The notes: a model not told the origin generated them from the sequence alone. A stretch of DNA of 64,000 bases from Hippopus hippopus (GCA_946811185.2 OX328096.1:38638011-38702010); one strand, 5' to 3'; positions 32,237-44,033 are shown, numbered from the stretch's first letter. Translations and numbers: made by a program.

Positions 32237-33050
32237 GATTAATCGAACAGTAATCTAGAATTAACAGTCTTTCAATATATTACAGTAATTTCAGACAAGT
32301 ATAGATTTTTACATTGAAACATCTGAAGTAAAGGAAAATAGTTTTTGTTTGTTTCAATAATTTGGAATTCATTGAGGGAAAACGACCAAAGGTTGCTTTA
32401 AGAGCTGATTCAAAGTGTGTGTGGTTTTTTTTTTTTTCGATAGTTGGGTAATTCATCTGTAAATGATTCTGAAATTGTCACTTCGTTGATTTGTTTTCTG
32501 CATTACATTTTTTTTTTTTTTAAATTTTGTATTTTAGTATTTGCACTGTAAGTCACCTGCTTTTTTCACAATTTTCCAATATGCATAATATGTTATGGTG
32601 CTGGTTTTTGTCATTCATTCAAATGGAATTTTGATTTATTTGATGTTTTGATCTAGTTTGCGAATTTAGATTAGCTATTAAACGAATTGCAAGTAAACCA
32701 TAAGGACAAGTACTTATCTTTTTTCCTTACTGGCTTCTGTCTAATATAAATGAAGTATATAGGGAAAAATACCTTTAAAACGGACAATGCGTCCCACTTT
32801 ATTACAATAAGAAAAACACTGAATTATTTATGATTTTACGAGTAGTCGTTTAAAAGAACTGTAAACGATAAATTTTAAACAAAGCCAAACAAGGAAATTA
32901 TGGTGTCTTGAAACTGTAGATTTTATTTATTTACTTATTTTTTAATCAAGTAATTTCATAAACACGTATTATGAAACTAGTTTTTCATTCCTTCGTACCA
33001 TTGCTGAATATTGCTTCACAAATCCACTTTTTAAGACTTTCAGTCCTTTC

Positions 33051-33214
33051 CAATCATACACTGTTTACTCACTCTATCTCCTTTTGACGGTGTTTAAACT
33101 TGTACTTCTATTTATATTCGTATGTATATTCCTGGTACTGTATATGTATCACGCTGCTATGTTCACGTGTAATGGGCCGGAGGCCTAAGTCGCCGATAAA
33201 TATTGTATTGTATT
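33051..33214 (+). mobile_element. 3'-tail fragment of a non-LTR element in segmental copy 1
   Basis: GGGCCGGAGGCCTAAGTCGC, then CGATAAATATTGTATTGTATTG, is the look of a LINE 3' terminus with a TATTG tail. In copy 2 (about 40573) the flanks CCCTTT and GATTCTCTT meet with nothing between, so the insertion came after the duplication. Confidence 0.6.
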
Positions 33215-33283
33215 GATTCTCTTCTATTCTGATATACTTGGATTTCTCATGATATCAATATTGATGCTCCTTTTATTAGGTCA

Positions 33284-33387
33284 TTGAACTCTTTACCAGA
33301 CGTGTCCCAATTGAGAGCAATTGCAGACGACAATTTAAATGTGACCAAATGATGGAATTTGTCTTTGGTCGGGTAGAAAACGCAGAT
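33284..33387 (+). repeat. truncated family C MITE
   Basis: This left half (CTCTTTACCAGACG, GAGCAATTGCAGACGACAAT, GGTCGGGTAGAAAACG) stops before the central palindrome. The equivalent element in the duplicate (41174-41403) is complete. Confidence 0.7.
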
Positions 33388-35043
33388 ATGTTCTTGAGAT
33401 AACATTCCAAAGAGAATCAACGATAAAAACAAAGGAATGCAGGTAAAAGGACCAATATGTTATTTGGTTACCTTTAAATAGTCTTCAATAAGCAAAGGGA
33501 GATAATTTGACTTACGGAAATGGCCCTATTGATGTATCCCTAAAAGGTTCTCTTCCATCAACAGCAGTTTTAAATTCATAAGCTACGAATGTTTCAAATC
33601 ATCATTAAATCCTGAGTTTTATCATAGCCTCGATATTCCTGATTCACCTACAAGAAATTTTGTCTAATTACATGTGTTCTAATCACGATCTTACGATTTT
33701 AAAAATGTGGTAGACTAATGTCTGGAAATTCACAGAGAAATAAAAACTTGTTAGTTATGTCAAAGATTTTATACAAAGGTTATTGCGGATGAGTATCATT
33801 TGTGTTTTTCTGGTGTCCATTGAATGGAACCTTCGACATACAGTAGGTAGAAAGAGAGTGATTGAAAAAAAAAAAAGACATTAATCCACTGTTAATGCAA
33901 TCTTTCCTACAAGACCTGGAGTGTGTAACACTTGGGTCCAGTGCCCGTATATAGCACACATGCAAAATTGCATTTGTGGTCTATTTCCAGGTTTGGCCAA
34001 TTGTGATTGGCTAAACCAAAAGGTCTAGCCAATCGGTTCTTGTGTTATATCCAAATTAAGAAAACTCTTGAAAATTGTACTCAACAGAACTTCTAAACCA
34101 CCACCTTTAAGCTGTAATTCCCAGTAAACCGTTTCTTTGCATATCTACCCAGAAAAGAGACATTTTATTTGGTTTGATTTTTTAAGAATAATTGATCAGG
34201 GTAATCGCATACCTCATCCTCAGTCTGAAAAGAATTTATTGACTTGTATAGACTTAATTCACGTTTTTGCGGTCGTTAATATTCGCAGAAGCCAAACAAT
34301 TGGTCGCTGTGAATGGCCATAAAAAAAAAAAAAACGTGAACCAATGCTATTATTGCATAAAACAATTTTTTAGTCCCATAGAGATGCAGGGAAACAGAGT
34401 AAAAATGTACTGGACTTATATCGATCAAAACCAGAATTCGGCGAAGGTGTTTTTGTTATGCGCAGTAAAGTGCCATAGTCCTTTGCTGCTTTTATGATCA
34501 CTCGCTTCAATTCACTTTTTTTGCTTTTTAATACAGAGTGGACTTTTGTGGGATAAACTTGCAAAGGTTTAGGTCGATTAGAACTAGTATAAATGAATGG
34601 AGATGAATTTCTGTAACTGAAGGACAACAATGGGATATATCAAGCCAAGGAATTGCTGACCACGTTCAAAAAGTGGATTGGATGTTGTTGCTGTACATCA
34701 CGAGTGTTCTTTTTTTTTTGCTCAGATCTCGATAAGGCTGAGATTCTGTGTAAGATTTTGTTTGCGGTGTACTAGAATAATCAAAGACAAATCATTAATA
34801 GGATCTGATGTAGTACAAGTTCCTACAGCTTTGTGGGATGGAGTCTTTGGATGTATCTACAAGTACTTTATATGCGTACATTGTTGACAAGGTAGGCCCG
34901 GATCGAGGATATTGAAAGTACAAAGCGGGGCGTTAAGGGCGCGTGAAATAACATGTTTTGTACGGTTAGCGCTCGTTTTTTCCTCTTTATTACATGCTTT
35001 TATAGCGGCCTGGAAACGTACGTTTTATGCAACAATGCTTTTA

Positions 35044-35271
35044 AAAGACTTTTGCCAACGCACACCGGTACCGACTTCAGACAACAGACTGCTGACTTTA
35101 ATTAGGGGTTTTCTCAAAACATTTGTACATAAGAGGATTGTGAGAATAGATTAAGGTTCACATTCGTTATAAGTATATCAAAAAGAAGAGCAATAAATTA
35201 CTTTTGAATTACACCAATATCTGTGCACCACACTCCTGGGTTTCCACACTTTTTTTTTTTTTCTTTTTTTG
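35044..35271. other. no recognised gene; T-rich tract before a SINE
   Basis: This anonymous stretch ends in a T-run at about 35250-35268. Confidence 0.5.
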
Positions 35272-35530
35272 GCCCGGTCGGGTGGCTTAGTGGTTAGCCT
35301 ATCTGACTCGTGACCTGGAGGTTGCGGGTTCGATACTCGGTTGTTGCGAACTTTCTTTCCGGCGGTTTTTTCTCCTCTCACTTCTGATGCATGTGAGAAA
35401 AGTAGTCAGTGACTTTGGAGAGAAAGTTGTATCAGTACTGGTGAGAGAAAGCCAGGAAACACATGGGTGCGTCACAGACCGCCATGATATGACCTAAGCT
35501 GTTAAAATGGCGTTAAACTCTAAAACAAAC
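35272..35530 (+). mobile_element. tRNA-headed SINE
   Basis: A tRNA-like head with A-box TGGCTTAGTGG and B-box GGTTCGATACT is followed by a body with CAGTACTGGTGAGAGAAA and a terminal GCCATGATATGACCTAAGCT and TTAAAATGGCGTTAAACTC. The head does not fold as a complete modern tRNA, so it is a SINE, not a tRNA gene. Confidence 0.8.
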
Positions 35531-36904
35531 CAAATCCTGGGTTTTTATTAAGTATTTAAGCCAATTTCCCTCCTTTGACAGACCACATATATTTACAGCA
35601 TAGCATAGCATTCTCCCAAGTTAAACACTTTTCATTCGTTGGGAAGGGAAAGTCTATTTGCATATATTTTATCTACCAGTAAATGCAATTTTCAAGAAAT
35701 GGATGTTCTAGATTAGGCCCAATTCTGGTCATAGAACTGAATTGTTGAGCAATATTTATATGGGCCAGAAAGCCACTTTCAACAGGAATAATTGCTCCAT
35801 GGTTATCAATGAAGTATCTTTGTGTGGATCATATGACAATGCCGATACCAGTCAAACACTGCTCTTGTGGTTTATTTCTGGGTCTGTTGCTTCTAAAAGA
35901 TGTATCACCCACAACTCCAACTGAAGACGAGATCATCTCTCAGATACCTGGCATAGCAGTTCACTTTTGTTCGGATGGACATCTTATATAAGAACTTTTT
36001 AACATCGTCCGTGTCTCATATTGGATACTTGAAATGCACACATCAAAAATAGGTGACAAGTTGTGACATTGCTGATAGCTAAGCAACCATATCAAAAAAA
36101 AAAAAGAGGATAAAAAAGTGAACCATAGATTAGCAAGTTAACATTTTACCTTCAGACACCTTTTTAGCAAGAGGCTTTGAAAACGTTGGGGAAAAAGTTG
36201 CTCAGAACGAGTAATTTCTCCTTGTTCCATATTCTGAGCAATTTTCCCATTTTCAACAAAGTTTTCTGCTCTTTTGTAAAATTTCAATTTTTCCCGACTG
36301 CCAATTCATTTCTTATTGACAGAGGCAGAAAATGGCCTATCAGGGAATGGATAACTTGAGGTAAAGAGTACATTTAATAACGCGTCGGCAACGTATGCGT
36401 TTTACCTGTGATAGCACAGATTTTCTTATCCAAACAAAGTACAATATGACAATCGGTCAGACTTTTTTTCATTCAGAGTTCGTGTAAATAGTTGTCACTA
36501 ATTTGACTTTCGTAAAAGGCATTTCGTTTTTCTGTCTAAGCTACGCATATGTGACTCAAAAGCTGACATTTTCCTCTAAAAGGGTTTAAAAAACGATCGT
36601 TACAAGCATATTCTTCTTTTTCCAAAGTGTTTTTGAATGCCTTCTTCCTATGAGGCGTAGAGACAGGGATTATTTGGTACAGTATGTATCCAACATGCAT
36701 AATGCCTTCAGTTTAACCCAGTTAAAAGGACTGAGATAAATATCATTTAATCCTTTCTCCACAGTATGTTGTTGGCATGAACCTCATAGACATCATATTT
36801 GTCATATGTTAGGTTATGGTCCAGACACAACATACATCTGTGGATTTGTAGTATACCCTCGGTTCAGGACAGGTCTGAAATTGTCTTTTTGTTAAAGTTC
36901 GAAT
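35531..36904. other. no supported gene
   Basis: Only short AT-driven open frames are present. Around 36540-36690 there is a very worn family C resemblance (TTTTTCCAAAGTGTTTTTGA-TGCCTTCTTCC, then GGGATTATTTGGTAC). Confidence 0.45.
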
Positions 36905-37132
36905 CGGGATACTGCGTGGCTCAGTGGTAAAGTTTAGGATTCGTGACCTGGAGGCTCCGGGTTTGAGTCTCACTGGATCCACGGAAATTTTCGAATTTTC
37001 GTGGTAGTGTCCTTGGGCAAGACACTTCGGAGCCCTAGCCAAGTACTGGTAAAACCTAGGAAATACATGAATACGTGAGCTGTTGCCGTGATATGACTGA
37101 AAATGTATAAAGCGGCATAATTCAATCAATCA
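36905..37132 (+). mobile_element. tRNA-headed SINE with TCAA tail
   Basis: A-box GTGGCTCAGTGGT and B-box GGGTTTGAGTCTC form the head. The body includes TCCTTGGGCAAGACACTTCG, AGTACTGGTAAAACC and CCGTGATATGACTGAAA, and the tail is TCAATCAATCAA. It is related to 47112-47312. Confidence 0.85.
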
Positions 37133-37135
37133 AGT

Positions 37136-37387
37136 TCGAATTCCCAGCTATTTCTGAGGATTGATGTTGGTTATTAAGACAGGATTCATACCTCTCAGCC
37201 CTGATCATTGTTTAGATGTTGGCTATGCGAAAAATCAGTCAGTGGCTTGGGAAGAATATTGCACGAAGTACTGGTAAAAAGAAATTCCAGGAAAACATTG
37301 ATAGGTGAATTGGCCGCCCCGATATAACTGAAATAATGTTACAAACCACGTTAAACACCATTCTATCAATTAATTAATCAATCTACT
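37136..37387 (+). mobile_element. SINE body, 5'-truncated, directly after another SINE
   Basis: TTCGAATTCCCAGC (from the B-box), TTAAGACAGGATTCATACC, CTGATCATTGTTTAGATGTT, GGCTTGGGAAGAATATTGCA and ACTGAAATAATGTTACAAA match 47437-47730. The tail is ATCAATTAATTAATCAATC. The tRNA-like head is missing. Confidence 0.8.
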
Positions 37388-38084
37388 TTTTTTAAAGCCC
37401 TTAAATCACTTTTTTAGCATTTCAACGTTAAGATTAGAAAGAATGTTAGATTTAACAATGAAATTTAAAACTATGAATATTTTAATCATTCACAGATCCT
37501 ACAATGCCTTCTGGAATCTCAACTATTAATCGATGGGCATGTAGAAAAAGCGGATACTGTCTGAGATAATCAGCCTAAGCCATCTAGCCTACTAGAACTT
37601 TCTCACAAAGAAAGGACCTAAGCTGCTATGAAAACTAGGAGTAGGACCATGACTCGTCTGATACGTCATTATTATGTATAGAAGAATTAAGGATAATACG
37701 ATCAGAAATGAATTCCCTCGTAATTCACCATACTTGAGAAAATCCTTCGATAAGTTCACAATATGAAGTACAGATATTTGTGTAACTCATTCGTGATTTA
37801 TTTTTAATACTGATAACGAAATTGGGCTTATTATTTCATCCACACAATCGTCTTACAGATATTTCGAGAAAGCCCCTAGTTAAAGTCGATAGTCTGTAGT
37901 CCGCAGTCGGTGCTGGTGTACGTTGCAAAAGTCTAATAGGAGCTTTTTAAAAATCTATTCACTCGACACTGAAAATCGAAAAATCATATTCTTAAGAATT
38001 CTTCTGTTAATTTCGCTATATACTCATGCAGAGCATAACGCAACCAGCATTCGTATTTACCTTGTCAGCCGTTGTCTGCGCATG
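37388..38084. other. no gene; short match to the end of segmental copy 2
   Basis: 37928-37990 (GGAGCTTTTTA, TTCACTCGACACTGAAAATC) matches 42976-43030 (GGAGCTTTTTAC, TTCACTCAACACTGAAAATT). The duplication may once have continued here with material at 35044-37927 inserted between. Confidence 0.5.
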
Positions 38085-38205
38085 TCATATTCTTCGAAGA
38101 TCAGACCTGCCTGCTCATTCGGCATACCTCGGGTGATCCGGTGATCAAGTCCCTCGGCTGTATCTGGTAGCTTGATATCACTCTCTTGCACTACGGATCA
38201 TTCCC
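38085..38205 (+). repeat. dispersed repeat family A, partial copy 4
   Basis: CATGTCATATTCTTCGAAGA, ATTCGGCATACCTCGGGTGA and CCCTCGGCTGTATCTGG are the clearest forms of these family A blocks in the window. The copy stops before the GTACATTTC block. Confidence 0.65.
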
Positions 38206-38262
38206 ATTCACCTCTGTAGTTTGCTCAGAAAGTAGTCCGTCATCACGCGATATTTTCGTCAC

Positions 38263-38529
38263 ATGACCACAACTCAAAATGGCGACACAAACGCCGGTGA
38301 AAGAAAGACCAATATCGATTATTTTGTGTGCTGTTCAAACAGCATATGGCCAATCAGACTTAGTGGTAGGAAATGTGAAAAAGAGGGATTTTCTGAAAAG
38401 TTTAAATGTCTTTTAAAGGACGATAACTTGTTTTTTAATATTACAAACTTAAGTCCATCGGTGTGTCGAAGCTGTTGTCATCATTCATGGGCGCAGCCAT
38501 TTTTTTTTACAATTGGCGTAAGATTCTGA
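38263..38529 (+). other. possible first exon or gene fragment with a C-x-C...CRSCC pattern
   Basis: An 88-codon frame opens with an ATG shortly after a CACATGAC site and encodes VCCSNS near its start and then LLKDDNLFFNITNLSPSVCR followed by SCCHH. Spaced cysteine pairs like this recall ZAD-like zinc-binding heads, but I cannot name a family. A second frame starting at the ATG in AAAATGGCGACAC also looks non-random for about 45 codons. No splice donor or downstream exon was established, so a broken gene copy is just as likely. Confidence 0.3.
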
Positions 38530-38999
38530 TCAGTAAAGAAGCTTCAAAAAATAGTTCTATTGTATACAGGTAAATTCATCAGATTGAATGCACAATTATG
38601 TTTATTTCGGAGGCTTCAAAGGTAAGATTTATCTTTTGGTCACGTATAATGTTTATCAAACTTTACTAATTTACATGTTTGATCGGTCAATTGATTAGTA
38701 CGGTCAGAAAATGAATTTCAAAACCAGGTCAAAAGTAAACGAAAGATAGAGCGGCAACTTCTGGCCTACTTTTAAAATTCATTTTCTGTCAGCAATTAAA
38801 GCTTGGGCCGACCATACAATAACAGACTTTCACATACACAATAACTTCCATACTTTTAAATAGATTCAAATCTAAAGGCATTTTTACACCTGCATTGTTC
38901 ACTTTTGGCCGCTACTGAGGCCATACAACATTGAGGTTTTAATGATTTTTCGATGAAATGTCTTTTGTCCTACAAATTATATGTTTAAAACACAGTGCG

Positions 39000-39420
39000 A
39001 AGAACCTAATTTTTCCGTTTCATAGAACATCGTAATAATTCCCATCTGATATGTACATGTAAATGGAAAGAGAGCTATGGTCCTAATGTGCTTAGTTCTG
39101 AGCCTCAACGAAAAGATGGTGTGTCGTAACGACACTGGGTACCATGTTGTTTAAAAAATAGAAAAAGGAGAGAATGCTGGTAATCAGAGTTTTCTCCTTT
39201 TTTACATTGTGATGTGCTTTCCGATGTGCTTTCTCTCTTTTGAAAGGACGTACTTGCTGTTGGCAGAATTGAGAATCTTTTCATTACAATACAATGGCTA
39301 ACGTCAAGATATATGTAACAATTTGTGTCCATTTACCTGTCTATCACTTGGTCAGATTTGCAGAAGAAACAAAAGTGGCTGTTTAGAAGTTTTGCTGAGT
39401 GTACTACTATAATGTTAGGA
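39000..39420 (+). repeat. family K dispersed repeat with a family C-like palindrome
   Basis: The left half matches 19735-19935 in reverse. The right half (CTGTTGGCAGAATTGAGAAT, CTTTTCATTACAA, GCTAACGTCAAGATATATGT) matches 46455-46640 in the same orientation. Confidence 0.6.
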
Positions 39421-39760
39421 TGGTTAGTGAATACGGGCCCTTGCAGCTGTTGCCAAATTACAAGAAACTCATATATAAGTCATGCACTTTAAAAATGCAT
39501 CTGCAAAAAGTATCGACCCATGTCAGTCTGCGTAGTCTGCGCAGGCTGACATGGGTTGAATCTTTTTGCTATTTGTAAATTTTCTGAATGTCCAGGACCC
39601 TTTTTACCTTATGATTCAGTCGGTTATAAGAAAAATTTGATTTTATGGATCTAGAATTATGTTCTAACATTGCTTGATATACATTTAATGCACCATGTAG
39701 ACGGATTAAGCTTCCTTTTCCTAGAACGCTGCTCATATAGAATTTAATTCATGGTATACT
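39237..39760 (+). repeat. duplicated block (pairs with 46450-46960)
   Basis: Shared text runs from CTGTTGGCAGAAT-GAGAATC through TTACCTGT-TATTACTTGGTC, GGATGGTT-GTGAATACGG, CTTG-AGCTGTT-CC and the whole of the family D element to the AATTTAATTCATG flank. Because both the D element and its flanks are shared, this is a duplication of a larger unit, not two independent D insertions. Confidence 0.7.
39491..39737 (-). mobile_element. family D MITE, minus strand, lacking one end
   Basis: The palindrome GTCAGTCTGCGTAGTCTGCGCAGGCTGAC is followed by CCTTATGATTCAGTCGGTTA, TTGATTTTATGGATCTAGAA and GCTCAT. The GAGCCATGCTCTG end beside the palindrome is missing, as in its duplicate at 46693. Confidence 0.75.
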
Positions 39761-39880
39761 GGTTAGGGTTTACATGTACTTGTGTTTACATTTATAACAT
39801 ACAAACTGCTACAAAATATCAGTAGGGTGCCACATGCCATATGTATGTGTCCGGTATTAGAAAACTTGTCTAGGACATGG
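39755..39880 (+). repeat. dispersed repeat family G, copy 2
   Basis: GTGTTTACATTTATAACATA, CAAACTGCTACAAAATATCAG and GCCATATGTATGTGTC match 22690-22815. Confidence 0.6.
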
Positions 39881-40151
39881 AAGCCTATGACGGGTGGTAA
39901 TCAGGAGAACTAGCTCCAAAAAGAGTCAATGGAATTTTGTATCATCAACACATCCGCGAACTCGCGAGCTAGAGCCTTCGACTGAAAAACATTAACAAAG
40001 GTTTGTCTCGAAGAAATTTTTCAATGTTTATTTCTTTAATAGCGATTTATGGGAAAATCCGGCAATGCTATCGTGTGTAGATATGGTTTCACTTTATTTC
40101 CCGTTTAGGATTGCAGGGTTTGAATATATTTTTGCCGCAACTTTAAAGCAC

Positions 40152-42974
40152 TTCATTATATCAAGTGGAATTTTGATTTATTTGCTGTTTTGATCTAGTT
40201 TGTGAATTTAGATTAGCTTTTAAACGAAATGCCATATGTATAAATACTTATCTCATTTACTTACTGGCTGCTGTCCAATATAAATTAGTTTTATACGGAA
40301 AAATGTCCTTAAAAATGTCAATGCGTCCCAGTTCATTACAAAAAGAAAAACACTGAATTATTTATGATTTTCGTTCAGTCGTTTATAAGGAACTGTATAC
40401 GATAAATTTTAAACAAAGCCAAATAAGGTGTCTTGAAATTGTAGATTCTATTTTGTTTCATCAAGTAATTTTATAAACACATATTACATGTTAGATGAAA
40501 ATCTTAATTTTCATTCCTTCGTACCATTGCTAAATAGTGCTTCACAAATCCGCTTTTCAAGACTTTCAACCCTTTGATTCTCTTACAGTAAATTCAGATA
40601 TAGCCTCGAGTATAAGTATTCCTGATGATTAGGAAACAACATGATGAAATTAGGAATTAAGACAAGAACATAAAATAGAAATTACTTGCCTTCATAAAAA
40701 AAATCACTTCTGAACACTTTCATGACAAAAGAATAACTTAGATAACAATTTCCATGTTCAATGTGCATTTGAATAAAAAACATGCCGTCGGCCTTCTTGG
40801 GCAAACATGGCGTGACCTAATTCCGGTAGAGCTCTTGGTAGTATTTACAGCAGAAAGTCGTAGATCTTTGCATTTTTTGAGAAGGAACACTATTTAGATA
40901 GAAGAAAAATGATGTCAATTTCTTTTAGATAAGATAATTAATTGGTTTTTACATGTATTTATCTGGTATTTGGCTGAAATTGAAGGACAATAAAACGTCC
41001 GAATAATGGTAAGGGTTACGAGCCGAAATACCGTGTGACGTCATCAAACTACGTGCTTTACGAGATGTAAACAAAAATCACCGGTTCAAGGACACAAGTT
41101 CACGGAATAAGGGCACTCGACGATACTTGGATTTCTCATGGTATCAATTTTGATGTTCCTTTTATGAGGTTATTTAACTCTTTACCAGAAGACAAAAATG
41201 TAAACATGTCCATATTGAGAGCAGTTGCAGACGACAATTTAAATGTGACTCATGGATGGAACTTATCTCTGGTCGGACATAAAACATTGATGGGAAAGGA
41301 GAACATGCTGTTTACCAGCATTTTCTCATTTTCCCACAATGTTTTCAAAACGTTTCTTCTTCAGGGTCGTTATATTTCGGGATTGTGTGGGAAAAGCGTA
41401 AACAAATAATACGATATACAGGTTATGGCGGATGAGTATCATTTGTTGTTTAGTATCCATTCTAACATGACACGCGAATTCAGCTCTTTAAACACAGTGC
41501 AAGGAAAGCGTGGTAAAATCTGCGACATTCCACATGCAGAGTGACGTCACTCTGTATAAAGTAAGTTAGTGAGTTATTCAATAGAACACAGTCGTCATCC
41601 GCCTTTTTACTCTAAGGATGAACTTGTTTTCCTTTCATAAAGAATTTGTCATGTTAGAATCGAAATAATCTTCTTTCTATCGTGGTTTATCGTTCAATAA
41701 ACCACGTTGTGAGTTATGAGGCGCAATGAATAAACCACTCGGGCTATCGCTCTCGTGGATTATTTATGTAATCTTTCCTACAAGACTTAGAGTGTGTAAC
41801 ACTTGGGTCCAATGCCCTTATTTAGCACACATGCTAAATTTCATTTGTGGTCTATTTCCAAGTTGTGATATGTTTGTTAAACGAAATGGTGTGACCAATC
41901 GGTTTTTTGTGTTACATTCAAATTTAGAAAACTCTTGAGAATTACACTCAACAAAATTTTTAAACCGCCACTTTTGAGCTGCAATTACACGTGACCGTTT
42001 CCTTTGCATAACTATCCGGAAAAGAGACGTCTTATTTGGTTTGATTTTTTGCAGAATAATTGAACAGTGTAATGACATACCTCATCCTCAGTCTGAAAAG
42101 AATTTATTGAGTTGTATAGGGTTAATGTACGTTTTTGAGATCGTTAACATTCGTAGAGGCCCGAAGAATGGTTTAACGCCCGAGTGTGAAGAAAGAGGGC
42201 GTTATTAGGGCCTCTGCGAGAGAGGAAAAAAAAAAAGATGAATTAATGCTATTCTTGCATTAATTTTTTTAGCAATAATTTGCAACGAAAGCAAAAATAT
42301 TCCAATAGAAATGCAAGGAAACGGAGTTGAAATATACTGGATGTATAGCGATCAAAACCGGAATTCGGCGAAGATGTTTCTTGTTATGCGCGGTGAAGGG
42401 CCATAGTCATGTGTCGCTGTGTTGATCACTCGCTTTAATTCCCTTCTAATGATTTTTAATACAAAGTAGACTTTTGTGGGATTAATTTGCATAGGTTTGG
42501 ATCGATTACAACTAGGATGCATGAGTGGAGATGAATATCTGTTACTGAAAGACGAAAAGGGATACATCAAGCCAAGGAATTCCAGACCACGTTTAAAAAG
42601 TGGGTGAGATGTTGTTGGTGTAGGTACATCACGAGTGATTTTTTGTTCAGATCTCGATAAGACTGAGCTTCTGCGTAAGGTTTCCGCTTGTTGTATACTA
42701 GAATCATCAAAGACAAACCCTGAAAAGGATATGATATGGTACAAGTTCCTTCAGCTTTGTGGGTTGGAGTCTTGGGATGTATTGACAAGTATGTTCAGCT
42801 TTCATTGTTGACAAGTTAGGCCCGGATCGAGGATATTGAAAGTACAAATACGGGCGTTAACGGCTTGTGAATTTACTGATTAATACACGTTGTCAACCGT
42901 GAATGCTCTGTTTTCTGTTGTTAATACATGCTTATATCAGCCTGGAAACGTATGTTTTATGCGATAATTCTTAT
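40152..42974 (+). repeat. segmental duplication, copy 2 (pairs with 32611-35043)
   Basis: This copy has the same block order as copy 1 and lies about 7.5 kb away in the same orientation. It contains about 540 bp (roughly 40580-41120) without a clear counterpart, a complete family C MITE, an 18-bp CRE palindrome at 41537-41554 and a GGCCC...TAACGCCC / GGGCGTTA...GGGCC hairpin at about 42151-42220 that copy 1 lacks. Confidence 0.8.
41174..41403 (+). mobile_element. family C MITE, full-length, in segmental copy 2
   Basis: TTAACTCTTTACCAGAAGAC opens, ATTGTGTGGGAAAAGCGTAA closes, and GGAGAACATGCTG-TTACCAGCATTTTCTC is the centre. Confidence 0.8.
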
Positions 42975-44033
42975 CCAAGGAGCTTTTTACAACATCCTTT
43001 CACTCAACACTGAAAATTGAAAAATCTACCTCTTGAAAACTTCATGCTCGTTTTCTGGTATTATAATATTTGTGGAGAAAATATTTTTTTCATGTTTTTT
43101 GAAGGCGAGATTTTCATTCTCGCCTTCATATATCAGCGCTCGGCAGTTTGCTGCAAATGCCTCTGAACAGCATTATCCAAACGCCTTTCAAGTAGTTCGA
43201 TACTTCTCGAGTACATAAGAACAAAATAATGTCGAGACCATTGTAAATTTAATCAGATCAGCAAGAAGAAACTTCAAATTTCTAGAAGGAATGAAATCGA
43301 ATACTTAAAAAGCATCGTTTTTGACAAATGCAAAATACTTTGGATCAGTTGATTGTTACAATGGTGTTGCTACAGCAACAAATAAACTGTAGCTGTAATA
43401 AGCCAATCGAAACCTACTAAAATGACGTCATTCGGACCTACTTCCACTCCACAACGCATAAACAACTAACCAGAGGGATCGTATATGTAAATTTACGACC
43501 CCTGAACTAACCAATCGGATAGCTTTTTTGAATGACGTATCGCTGACAGACCTCTTTTTCTCTGTTGACAACATTATTCTGTCTTTATGAGAAGTAAAAT
43601 TTCAATGAAATAAATTCCTTTGAATCATCAAGTGTTTATACAAAATTTTCTCTGTCAAAGAAATATCTTTTTCTTCTATCAAAGTTGTGCTTGACATTAT
43701 GATTAATGAATAGGTTATTGTTAGGCATCAGCGTGGCCCAGTTTTGAGGCCGCAGTTTTGATTCCGGAGACCCGTGAAAAGAAAAAGGTAAATCAGTTGA
43801 AATCACAATATGTGTCATTTCGAAGTAGTTCCGGCCAGCATAATGTACCGATGTATAGCAGGGGATAGCCTGAGTTCCAGTCTTATCGTTTCTTTCCTTA
43901 TATACGAGTATGATTGGACTGCTACGTCAAAAATGACAATAACATGATCTGTAACCGTTTTATCACGCAAAAAGTTTTAACTTCTTCTTTTGATCGTCAC
44001 GGTGCTTAACGTTGAGCAAGTATTCATAAATAT
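42975..44033. other. no supported gene; small palindromes
   Basis: GAAGGCGAGATTTTCATTCTCGCCTTC (by halves GAAGGCGAGA / TCTCGCCTTC, about 43102-43128) is a perfect short hairpin, and TGACGTCA occurs at 43423-43430. The rest is anonymous. Confidence 0.5.

Larger units (their letters stand above)
32611..35043 (+). repeat. segmental duplication, copy 1 (pairs with 40152-42974)
   Basis: Collinear matches run through TGGAATTTTGATTTATTTG, AACACTGAATTATTTATGAT, TTCATTCCTTCGTACCATTG, TTGGATTTCTCATG, GAGTGTGTAACACTTGGGTC, ACCTCATCCTCAGTCTGAAA, AGACTTTTGTGGGAT, ATATCAAGCCAAGGAATT and GGCCCGGATCGAGGATATTG. No conserved ORF spans both copies, so the duplication looks non-coding. Copy 1 has a LINE-tail insertion (33051-33214) and a truncated family C copy (33284-33387). 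Confidence 0.8.

Noticed and set aside
35278..35345. tRNA gene (A- and B-box present); likewise 36908, 47438 and 60810-60884
   Set aside because: The promoter boxes are there but the flanking arms do not pair as a full tRNA, and each is fused to a shared SINE body.
36809..37129. 106-codon open frame on the minus strand
   Set aside because: It is antisense to a SINE and no other evidence supports it.
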